64,000 nt of DNA from Chondrosia reniformis. Lineage: Eukaryota > Porifera > Demospongiae > Chondrillida > Chondrillidae. The notes beneath the pieces are model-generated. The model made no database searches. It saw nothing but the letters and a program-made list of their open reading frames with translations, and was not told where the DNA came from. The position numbers and the translations under genes were made by a program. This document shows positions 15,101 to 22,700 of the stretch, in pieces. The stretch covers positions 4,650,001 through 4,714,000 of the forward strand of contig OX359190.1 of NCBI GenBank assembly GCA_947172415.1, in the 5' to 3' direction. The stretch's first letter is position 1, and each line of letters opens with the position of its first letter.

Positions 15101-18100
15101 ATAAGGACGAAACAACTGTCTATGGCTCGACTATCTGTTTGAGTGTTTAAGGGGAGACTCTGGTTCCCATCAAGTGAACTTTGGTTTCACCGTTTTGCTC
15201 ATTGCACTCCTAAGGAGACATAATTGGGTGGGGTAAAATCCAGTCAAACTACGTATGAGACAACCTTTCTAAATTATCTTGACTTACATTTCGTGTATCT
15301 CTCTTTTTTGTTATAGTTATAGTTACAGTATCAGAAATTTACACATTGCTTATCAGTGTATGATCTTTTGCTATATATATATATATAAATTTTCCGATCA
15401 AACTATTGTAATACTTCTTCTTATTAGGCTTTAGGTTAAAGGGACGTGATGTACACTCTGCAGGAATTGCTACTCATCTGATTGGACGTGAAATGGTGAG
15501 GTATAAATGATGTGTCGCTTGTATGATCCACTTGTAAATTGTCCACTTTACAATTAAAATGACGACATCCATCCTCTTAAGAGTATGGCTTACTAGACTC
15601 TCCCAGGTAAACACCCAAAGGTGCTGATTGGAAAGGAAGGTCCAACAGCAGCATGGTAGATTAAATAACACTTTTTGACTAATCAGATTTTACTGTTTAG
15701 AATCTGATACAGGGATATTCGTAGACTTTGACAAAAAAGGAGGTAACAGGATGAAATGTTAGGATTGAAACATTCAAAATACCTGTTAAATTAACTTGAG
15801 ATATTCTACACAAGCCAAGCGAACTGAAGGCAAAAGATTATTAATGTGTTGGATACATAATCCCAGCATTTATAAGTTGATTGGCATAGGTAGTAGTGCA
15901 GGACAGGGTTACAATTTCTTTTTGATCAATACTGTATACCGTTAGATATTATACTAATGTCTCTGAATTAATATGTACAAATTTGAACAATTTAAAGCTG
16001 TTTGAGTGTGGTTATATGTACACTCTACATACGTTATTAGAGTCCTCACTATAGAATACGAATAGACTATTATCAGAATGTAATTGTATTCTAAACTTTT
16101 GTAACCTCTGAAGTCCGACATTCTTCACTCCTCATTTAAGTCACATTGTAAAGATTTCACTGTATAAATCTTTTGTTGTATAAATACCAATATTTTACTC
16201 CCAGGAGGAAGCTTTAACTCAGTTTCTACCCTTCCCTTCAAGTATTAAATTTGGTAGTAATGCTAGCAACAGACCTACTATGTTTCTGTAGCTCCAATCA
16301 GTGGAAGATTGTCTCGTTAATGACCTTCCAAGGCAGCCCCATTTGGATGATGTACGAAATCTTTTGGATGAATTTCACAAGAAGGTATACTGTAAATATG
16401 TAGATGTGAGAAATGTAGGATAGTAATTTAATCAAAACCAGTTAAAACCTGTTTTTAATATATACGTATGTATTAGTGAATTAGATTTCCTGCATGATAT
16501 TTTAGGTATTTCTTGATTGATGATAGACTACGTATATACATGTGTATTTAAAGTGCTATGGAATTATTCCTAGAGTTCTTCTGTGGATTCAAAGGACTTC
16601 TGTTTGGCTGACCGACTAGATGCAATCAATAAGTGAGTCTCAATCTCAATAAACAGACTCTTTCACATTCACTTTTATTAAAGAAAGACAGAATGGTAAA
16701 ACTACTATTCATCATATGATGATTATGCTGCTACAAATAGATGCTTTTCTGGAAACGAGGTAGAAGATATTGTAGCAGCTCTACAGGAAGATGGATCACT
16801 ATGGGGCAAAGAGCAAGTTGAGGTTAGTTGGTGTTTATTACTGTCTTGTGATAGTTTACATTGATTTAGCAGCATATAACATAATTTCCAATCAGCTGGG
16901 TTGTGGTATTCTTGTATTGTGTACAACTGTTAGCAGTTGTGCCACTGCTTGCTGGTAATGGTAAAGTCTTTGACATTTTGTGTATGTTATGCCTAGTTTA
17001 GCCACATCAGTTTTAAGAATGTATTACTAAATTTAACCTGGAATTGGTAGGACAGTTAAACTTAATGATTTTTTCTTTTTACAGATATTATCAAAAATGG
17101 TGAGCAACATACGTAAAACTGCTAATCATTCAGAATTCAGAATTATAATTCTAGGTTTATAGTAGTGTAAGTGTTTACAGCCCACGCTATATAACTAGTG
17201 ATCCATAAACATGACCTCACGTACATTAATATTATTACATAAACACCTGTACTAACAATGAGACAATTAAGAAGCAGTTTGTTGGTGTAATATTACAAAT
17301 ACTACTGCACAATAGCTCTCTAATACAGTACAACTCATTTACTATTTCCTATATATATTGTCACATTAAAAAGCCCGATTTCTTGATAATTATGAAAAGT
17401 ACTTATATAAAAGTGAATGGTCTTTATAATAGTATTGTAATTTCCTTCTTTACAGAACTTTCCTATATTTTTGTACACTTAAAATATTAGGGATAAATAT
17501 ATACGTGCGTACATGTAACTCTTTAACCTTAACTATCTTGTTGCAAAGTTTGCAAAACTCTAACTACAGCGTAGCTGACAGAATTATAATAATAACTATA
17601 TACGTATATTACGTAATGTACGTAACACAAAGAGTTTTGCATCATCATTGCAGTTTACGTGCGTTCAGCAATCTGATCGGAAGTGCCGGAAAATCAGATC
17701 CTTGCACATAACTTGAATACAAGTTAGACCAGACCTTACTTTTCAATGCGAAGCGGATGTAAGGTCTGGTTCGCCAGACTAATAATGAAGCTACTACATC
17801 TGCATACACTATGTATCCTCCTGCGTTTGATTAATTAATCTCTATCCTTGCTGTTGTAGTCTCCAACTTCCCTTAAGATAACCCATCGTCAGTTAAAAGA
17901 AGGAGGAAAGTGCCTTCTTGATGACTGCCTAAGAATGGAGTACAGAATGAGTCAAGGATGTATTGTAAGCTTTAGTAGACAGGTCTTCCTTACAGCATTT
18001 TAACAGATTGGTCAGATTAGCAGATACACTGGTGACTTTATCTTTGATATTTAAGATAAAATGAGGGGCATACGGAGTTATATAATGCGCTTATATTTGT

Positions 18101-18863
18101 TTTCCCTTTAGTCTGGACATGACTTCCATGAAGGTGTACGAGCAGGTTAGTAAATTGAATGTACAGTTTTAACTGAATTTTCATAAAGCTGAAGAAATTT
18201 GTGCTGAATTTGTTATTTTGGCAAATTATTAAATTACTAATTAATTTGATTATTGATTTATGTTTCCTGGTTGCCTGGGATTTGTTATATGTGGAAATTT
18301 TAAAAGTTACTTTTGTTTAATCTGCAACTTTGTTCGTATGACTATAAACTAAATATTAATAGAGATGCAGTGGCGTAGGAAGCATATGAAAAGTGGGGAG
18401 GCCATGCACGATAGGGCTGAACTTCAGACACGCGTAAGATTAAAGCAGTGACCCACAGAAATTTTCTCGTTTGAACAAAATGGCGTCTGGCAGCTCGGAT
18501 CAATTCCAATCCGAAAACCGCTTAAAACGTGAACACTATTTATTTAATATAGCATCAAAAAGTTTAAAGGAAGTTATTAGGCTAGTAATTAGTCGAATTG
18601 ATACTTTTTGTGCATGGAATTCAAAAAGTGGGGCTGCTTTGACACCCCTATTCCTATGCCTATGGGAGGGACAGGATGGGTAATAGCCAATTACTAATAA
18701 AAGTATGACTATAACTGGTTATTTCTCATTCTTAGTTCTGATTGACAAAGATAATAAACCTGTTTGGAAACCAGCCAAGTTACATGAAGTGACAGATAAG
18801 ATGGTTGACCAATACTTCACTCCCTTCAAAAGCCAAGACCAGGAGCTAGATTTGGATGACTGA
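142..18863 (+). CDS. HIBCH: 3-hydroxyisobutyryl-CoA hydrolase, 16 exons
   Basis: Hydrolyses 3-hydroxyisobutyryl-CoA in valine breakdown, normally in mitochondria; crotonase fold. Exons: 142-173, 463-487, 965-1075, 1781-1865, 2576-2656, 6050-6102, 7237-7315, 14759-14836, 15428-15495, 16292-16384, 16574-16632, 16741-16822, 17085-17099, 17860-17964, 18112-18145, 18736-18863. All junctions are GT-AG, every phase agrees and the sum is 1128 nt (375 aa; human about 386). Family motifs in order: [27 protein letters not shown] (oxyanion-hole region), [71 protein letters not shown]. The start gives only about 18 residues before the core, so the mitochondrial signal is short or lies in an upstream exon. 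Identity is secure; exons 1 and 2 are less certain. Confidence 0.95.
1150..1295 (+). repeat. Copy of hammerhead-2 repeat family, ribozyme part eroded
   Basis: Lies in HIBCH intron 3. Shares the body of the repeat (GGAGAAAGGGAGAAAAGAAG, then TCCTCATCCAAAGCTCTGTA, then CATAGGCAGGGTAACC) with copies near 2940, 5750, 25330, 34820 and 43570. The core at the left end is degraded to GCTGATGGAG. It forms an inverted pair with the copy at 2940-3142. Confidence 0.6.
2448..2485. repeat. Near-perfect hairpin in HIBCH intron 4
   Basis: Arms AATACCCTTTTTCATGA and TCATGAAAAAGGGTATT enclose AAGA. It is a 17-bp stem with a 4-nt loop; no family recognised. Confidence 0.7.
2940..3142 (-). repeat. Hammerhead-2 repeat, minus orientation, core mutated
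   Basis: The reverse complement carries GAAGGGTGGAATTCCCAGAAA followed by TAGCTGTCTGATCC, the same helix II, GAAA box and GTC site as the best copy at 34871. The CTGATGA box has decayed to CTAAATGA, so self-cleavage is not expected. Confidence 0.6.
4285..4490 (-). repeat. Hammerhead-1 repeat, minus orientation, ribozyme core mutated
   Basis: In HIBCH intron 5. The reverse complement reads helix I ...CATA, CTGATGA, GTCTCC, TAATAA, GGAC, AAAAC, AGCT, GTC, TATGG. The CTGATGA box and cleavage triplet are intact but the obligatory GAAA has become AAAA and helix II has extra bases. Flanks match the copies at 14915-15245 and 42347-42715 (for example the GAACTAGAGTCTCCCC side and the CTTAAAGTTCCCCTAT side). 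Confidence 0.7.
5745..6000 (+). repeat. Hammerhead-2 repeat, near-intact core
   Basis: In HIBCH intron 5, ending 50 bp before exon 6. CTGATGA is at 5809-5815, followed by a CTGG/CCAG stem and AAAC; the cleavage triplet has changed to TTT/TTC. The tail (TCTTCATCCAAAGC, TTTAGTTCCC, TATAGGC, ACAGAATAGGCAT, GTAGGAAAAT) matches 34820-35075 closely. Confidence 0.65.
6451..6523. mobile_element. Palindromic MITE remnant (terminal motif CAGTGCAAGTTACAATATAC)
   Basis: Two inverted copies of a roughly 33-bp terminal sequence, beginning TAGATTACCTTAGTA and ending TACTAAGGTAATCTA, meet around a TATATATA centre. Single arms of the same sequence occur at 13225-13263, 35525-35563 and 51443-51482, so it is a dispersed family. 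Both arms and nothing between suggest a solo palindromic element. Confidence 0.7.
6796..7217 (+). mobile_element. Non-autonomous Tigger/pogo element with psq-HTH remnant
   Basis: Terminal inverted repeats CAGTGCAACTTCGATTATCC and, at the right end, CGGATAAGTGAGGTTGCACTG, flanked by TA at 6794-6795 and 7218-7219, the usual Tc1/mariner-pogo target duplication. Inside, about 6935-7050 (+) reads [14 protein letters not shown]...[10 protein letters not shown], the psq-type helix-turn-helix found at the N terminus of Tigger/CENP-B-like transposases. The DDE catalytic part is absent. It sits 20 bp upstream of HIBCH exon 7, so it has been inserted almost on the acceptor site. Confidence 0.85.
7375..7680. 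repeat. Degenerate hammerhead-1 family fragments
   Basis: Contains CTGAGGAGCATAATGAGCAA, GGTGGGAACCGTAGTCTC and further on GAATCCAGAGTCCAATGATG, all shared with the hammerhead-1 repeats at 4285, 14915, 26700 and 42347. No ribozyme core is left between the blocks. Confidence 0.5.
8190..9155 (-). pseudogene. Crypton-type tyrosine recombinase, broken
   Basis: Tyrosine recombinases of the Crypton group integrate and excise DNA circles. On the minus strand 9155-8799 encodes the N-terminal core-binding part ([20 protein letters not shown] then [16 protein letters not shown]). About 8560-8400 gives [16 protein letters not shown], and 8389-8190 gives the catalytic end: [16 protein letters not shown] (HxxR pair), then [15 protein letters not shown] (second His and the nucleophile Tyr). 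These are the motifs of the DUF3504/Crypton domain in ZMYM- and KIAA1958-like proteins. Stops and frame changes separate the pieces, so it is dead, although the catalytic HxxR, H and Y remain. Lies in HIBCH intron 7, antisense to the host gene. Confidence 0.8.
9580..9870 (-). pseudogene. Tigger/jerky-like DDE_1 transposase fragment
   Basis: The reverse complement near 9830-9765 reads [20 protein letters not shown] followed by SRH, the CENP-B-type HTH signature (xWLxRFKxRH). A short acidic link [17 protein letters not shown] follows, then [11 protein letters not shown] at about 9660-9625, which contains the first catalytic Asp of DDE_1 transposases. In-frame stops occur and the rest of the catalytic domain is not found. 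Probably a separate insertion from the Crypton relic next to it. Confidence 0.7.
10430..10960 (-). pseudogene. DDE_Tnp_4 (THAP-associated) transposase C-terminal fragment
   Basis: The minus strand at about 10650-10440 reads [20 protein letters not shown] then [20 protein letters not shown], then [18 protein letters not shown] and SIFNEVVPL. These match the C-terminal half of DDE_Tnp_4 transposases, where the Asp of TDRGF is catalytic and the IxxxRIHVERxIxRxKxF block follows. At least one in-frame stop (after HPEEVR) breaks it. A THAP fragment at 14029 could be a former partner but is on the other strand and 3.4 kb away. Confidence 0.8.
11631..12110 (+). pseudogene. RecQ-like helicase C-terminal domain, decayed
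   Basis: The 126-codon open frame at 11631-12011 contains [20 protein letters not shown] and [19 protein letters not shown], motifs IV and V of superfamily 2 RecQ-type helicases (usual form ATxAFGMGI). Just past the stop another frame gives [14 protein letters not shown], corresponding to motif VI, where RecQ has an arginine-rich QxxGRAGRD; the arginine finger context is altered. RecQ-like open frames of this sort are abundant in sponge and cnidarian genomes, often inside repeats. Sense strand equals HIBCH, but no splice evidence joins it to that gene. Confidence 0.65.
12500..13742 (-). pseudogene. DUF6589-like transposon-associated protein, N-terminal part
   Basis: Reading on the minus strand from 13742: [20 protein letters not shown] with KSC, a CxxC...HxxxC zinc-finger-like start; then 13582-13290 ([10 protein letters not shown] region); then, after an apparent intron ending with an AG just before 13155, [20 protein letters not shown], followed by [32 protein letters not shown] and [20 protein letters not shown]; last, LMLCLTHQ, a stop, then [12 protein letters not shown] and WRDSL. 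This order resembles the large uncharacterised DUF6589 family of cnidarians and sponges. The stop after LTHQ and the missing C-terminal half mark it as a pseudogene. No function is known for the family. Confidence 0.55.
13225..13263 (+). repeat. Single arm of the CAGTGCAAGTTACAATATAC MITE
   Basis: Identical over more than 30 bp to the right arm at 6490-6523. It lies within the intron of the DUF6589-like relic. Confidence 0.7.
14029..14244 (+). pseudogene. THAP-type zinc finger fragment
   Basis: 71 codons. The segment [20 protein letters not shown] then CLEHFTD resembles the second half of a THAP DNA-binding domain (the FxxFP...W...CxxHF pattern). The first Cys pair would be [12 protein letters not shown] upstream, but spacing is loose. 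No transposase follows on this strand, so it is likely a remnant of a THAP transposon inside HIBCH intron 7. Confidence 0.45.
14915..15245 (+). mobile_element. Hammerhead-1 short repeat, best-preserved copy (retrozyme-like)
   Basis: In HIBCH intron 8. From left: GGGACTTTAAGATCT, GATCAGCCACAC, CGATAAGGAAACCACAAAC, the ribozyme at 15082-15126, TCTGGTTCCCATCAAGTGAA, CTCATTGCACTCCTAAGGAG, and GGGTGGGGTAAAATCCAG. The same block order is found at 42347-42715, and inverted at 4285-4490 and 26700-26850. No protein is encoded, which fits a small non-autonomous retroelement mobilised as RNA. Confidence 0.75.
15082..15126 (+). ncRNA. Type I hammerhead ribozyme, all core positions intact
   Basis: Segments in order: helix I 5' strand GCCATA (15082-15087); core box CTGATGA (15088-15094); helix II GTCC, loop TAATAA, GGAC (15095-15108); core GAAA then C (15109-15113); short helix III closing AC to GT around the loop AACT; cleavage triplet GTC with cut expected after C15120; helix I 3' strand TATGGC (15121-15126), a perfect 6-bp complement of the 5' strand. 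Helix I is the open end, so this is type I with a 2-bp helix III, the form known in Penelope-like elements and animal retrozymes. It would be transcribed in HIBCH pre-mRNA sense. Confidence 0.85.
17085..17099 (+). other. HIBCH: 15-nt HIBCH micro-exon
   Basis: TTTTTACAG, then ATATTATCAAAAATG, then GTGAGC. It encodes ILSKM, which aligns with the conserved segment preceding SPTSLKIT in HIBCH. It keeps phase 0 on both sides, so skipping removes five residues without a frameshift. Confidence 0.85.
18367..18680 (+). repeat. Possible non-autonomous DNA transposon in last HIBCH intron
   Basis: Left end AGTGGCGTAGGAAGC and right end CCTATTCCTATGCCTATGG are approximate inverted repeats in the style of hAT/Tc ends starting CAGTGGCGTAG. 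The 70-codon open frame inside (18471-18683) resembles nothing I know. Confidence 0.35.
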
Positions 18864-18995
18864 ATATATGTCATTGCTCTAAGTACTTGCCAACTAATGA
18901 CCCTCCTAATATAGTCTATATGTACACAGATATATACATACCTCATCCCTATAAACACAACATACATATATACAAATTGAAGATATATATATATA

Positions 18996-19360
18996 TATGT
19001 ATTAGTTATACCATGGCGCTGAGGTATATATGGCTTTTATACGTATGAGTCACGAGGGCGCATAAAATTCATATACACCGAAGCGCCGTGGTATCAGTAT
19101 TTATACTCCGTTGCTTTTTATCGTCGTTTTGGCGGGACTTTCAGGATGGCTCTGCTAGCATCTGGTTCTTTTTGCTTAAATGCTGACGACTTCATAGAAT
19201 GCTCTTGCTCTGACTACTCCAACTGTCCTAAATGTAAGGAGAATTGTTCATCCCCCCAAGAAGAAACGTCTTAGTTAACCGTATTTGGGCAGGGATATAA
19301 CAGGGTTTAAGAAGCCGATGCAGTATATAGCTTCTTAAATCCTGTTATATCACGGTTACG
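18996..19360. mobile_element. Inverted-repeat MITE, copy 1, with a Cys-rich short ORF
   Basis: Begins GTATTAGTTATACCATGGCG; arms near 19010-19045 and 19060-19100 are inverted (ATATATGG...; ...CCGTGGTAT). The copy at 22317-22480 shares both arms and the tail TTTTGGCGGGACTT. A 42-codon frame at 19146-19274 starts in this tail and encodes DDFIECSCSDYSNCPKCKEN, a tight Cys cluster. A second inverted pair (19276-19315 and 19330-19358, AACAGGGTTTAAGAAGC against GCTTCTTAAATCCTGTT) closes it. It lies between the two convergent genes. Confidence 0.55.
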
Positions 19361-19706
19361 AAATTTAAACACAGGCGGTTGCCCCGGCAACGAAGTATAT
19401 ATATATATGTATATCTACATTGTAAATGGACAACTGATGTAGGCCGAACGTTCAGGGTCACATGTAAATGGGAGTCCTCAGACCTTTCCTCATCAAAGTT
19501 ATATTTCAATGACATCAACCTTACCTCCACACATCTGCATGGATACGCATAAAAATGAACCATTCATCCAATGAAACATAACTGAGCAAAATAATCTAAC
19601 CAAGGCTCTTCAGCTTCTATTTCCAGTTGGGTGGATGTAAGATATGTTACTATACTTAAGTAATAATGTAGTTACATATATTGTCAGTATATTAACCAGC
19701 ATTCTA

Positions 19707-22700
19707 CTAAAATCCTCTCTGATTGTACTTCTTTTGAGCTTCTTTCTTCCTGTTGTGGTTGGCAGTAAAAGCTTTGTTTTTCTCTTTCCTATTATGTTGT
19801 CTCAGTTCCTCTTCCTTATGGGAAGAACCCGTCCTTTGGTCATGACTTTTTATTGAAAAAGTAGATGTTGCACCTTTCTTCAAATTCTATAAACAAAGAA
19901 ATTTATGTTAATAATTTTAGTGATAACTGACTTTTCACGAACCATAATCTAAAAATTAGTAAATGCCCAGTGAGTTCAAAAGGTATGCCCTTGCTGAAGA
20001 TTATACACTACAGAGTATAACATGATAATGATTCCTTGTAACTTATCAATTCTTTTGAGACTTTACATTGTCTAAAAATGCAGTTTGAATTAAATCTCAC
20101 AGTCGAATGTTTTGACCAATCAAAAGTGTGTTTATCAGAGAGTACGGTAGTACTCTCTATGTAGGGATGGTACCAGTTGTTTCTTTTTCCCTATAAATTT
20201 GTTTAAGAGCAAAAATCTGAAATCCGAAAACCGCCAAAAAAGGCTATTTGTAGTTAAAAATAGACCAGCCATATGCTATAAACTGGCCTTTAAGGCAAGC
20301 AACCGTGTTCCATTTGCAAATGAACAAACTTTGAAATATCCCATTTTCGTTTTCTTCTTCATCTTCTTTGGCCGCTGTAACTAAAAAAGGAAATCAGCTT
20401 TCGGACTACTTCTTAAGCGAAAATACTCCAAATTTTCCGTGCTGTATTCTTTTGTAGAAGCAAGAGCGATAACATTTATTATTGAGTATGACAGTTTTTG
20501 TGGCCCAAGAGTCAAGGCTTCAACTTCATAATCAGTTGAAGATTGCGAAACTGAAATGGTATTAAATATAAATCTAATTCCTAGCTTATGCTCCATAAAA
20601 GTATAGAAACTAGTGAACAATAAAATTTTCTACAAAAATAGTAGGAGATGTAGGTATGGCACAAAAAGCACAGAAACAAGAAAGGGATGTTACACAGTGA
20701 AGCATTATTCATGCATGATTCATACAACAAGCTTGCTTGTAGGATTCATGCATAAATAATGCTTCACTGTATAACATCCCTTTTTTGTTTCTGTGCTTTT
20801 TATGCCATCCCTACCTCTTCTACTATTTGGTGCCTATATTGTTTTCAGAAGTTATGTTAACGTATGGCTTCCTGTTCGTAACCTTGTATATATATCTGTC
20901 AAAAAATGGTGGACTTTCAGTTGGCTTTCGTTTACAAGCTTAAAATTAGCTTTCTCTTCCTTAGAGTAGAACATTGAAAGAACAAAATGGACTTTAAAGC
21001 CAACCTTACTAATACTATGTAACGTAAAGTATGCGCAGAAAATGTCTGCAAGATATGGTGTTTAATTTAACGGCAATCAAGCAATGACCGGAATCGCTTA
21101 ACCAGATATCTAAGAATCAGCAAGTAGTTCGAGTTTTGAGGGGGTGTCAGGTGCCCCATGAGTTTTTTAAACTTGAAATACTAGTTTTGTAGAAAAAGTT
21201 TATTGTAAGAGTTGTGAGATGTACTGTGCATACATAGAGAGGATATGTAATATAGGATGCTGGTATATGATGAAATATAGTAGTCAGCTATAGATATGTA
21301 TCTATTATATAGATATATATTACTACATAAGAATTTCCTCTCTTGTATAAATTATACAGGATGATTTAACCCTTTAATGACCGTTGACGATATACATCGT
21401 CATGATAATTATATGCACGCAATAACCGTTGACGATATACATCGTCATAGATAGGCGGCAGGCTTTCCCGGCGAATTATTAGCATATGCGCGGCCAAAGC
21501 AAACTCTAACAGGTGTTAAGTGGTCGTCAGACAGTTGCACTTTACGATTAGTGCACACAGGTGGCAGGAACCTTCCCTCCGTGGCGAAAAAAGCCTTCGA
21601 ATTAACCATATACGTACCGTGTGAGTGAAGAGAACTGACCAGGCTCTGAATGCGACCGCATAGGGTTAGGGCTAGGTTTAGTGCCTGGTCCGTTCTCTTC
21701 ACATGATTCGAAAGGCTAAACTTGACGAGAATCCACTTCCTCAGTCGTAAAAACAACCTTACCTTACACGTAGCACTTACGTACTTCACGTGGCCTTCGA
21801 AAAAGTCAGTCATAAGGTATAGGTCCGCCCACGCAATAAGTTGGCGCGGAAAGGGTTAATGTAATGCCCTCAACAGGAACTACATGTACAGTACATAGTT
21901 ATATGAAAGACCAATTTAAACTGCTTTGATAAACCTTATTAATCTCTATATGGCTAATTCATTGAGAACACATTATTAATTGAATAAATGCAAAGGAATA
22001 AATTCTACTGAACCTATGTAACATTGTATTTACCTGAGGTTTTCTAGTGCTGTATCCCTTATGCTGTGACTGTGACCCATGCTTATCATTCTTTCCATGA
22101 CCATCTTTTAAAGGTACACCACCATGCTGGGCTTCAGCTGTATTCTCAACAGTAGTCTTTCCATTGTCCTCATTTCCTCTATGGAGAATAATATACGTAT
22201 ATATAAATATATGTATATGTTATACCCTAAACTTTTATGACAATATGCCCATTTTGTTTTTAGTTCCTTTCTTGGAGCCATATGAATTATTTATATTATT
22301 TATTTATTTATTTATTTATGTATTAGTTATACCACGGCACTGAGGTGTATATGGATTTTATATGTATGAGTCACGAAGGCGCATACGAGTACGAATAAAA
22401 TCCATATACACTGAAGCACCGTGGTATGAGTGATATATACTCCATCGCTTCTTATCGTTATTTTGGCGGGACTTAACTACTATCACCTTACAGTTTAATT
22501 GCTACAAGACAAACTGCAGAGACATAAACTAAATCAGGTTTGTCAGTTCTAGACACCATTTTAAATTGCTAGTGCTATATTTAGCCAAATGCAATGCTAG
22601 AGAACAAATTAGAGATATCTGAAGACAATTGAGTAAAGAGTACAATAATGAAAAAAATTACCAATCAGTTATAGGTGGAAATAATATTTGAACTACGTAT

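Noticed and set aside
15360-15390. (TA)n and other TATA-like tracts as promoters
   Set aside because: Such tracts are everywhere in this AT-rich DNA; nothing ties one to a transcription start.
21445-21813. 122-codon minus-strand frame as a protein
   Set aside because: Lies within a piggyBac-type MITE, has no domain and is not supported by context.
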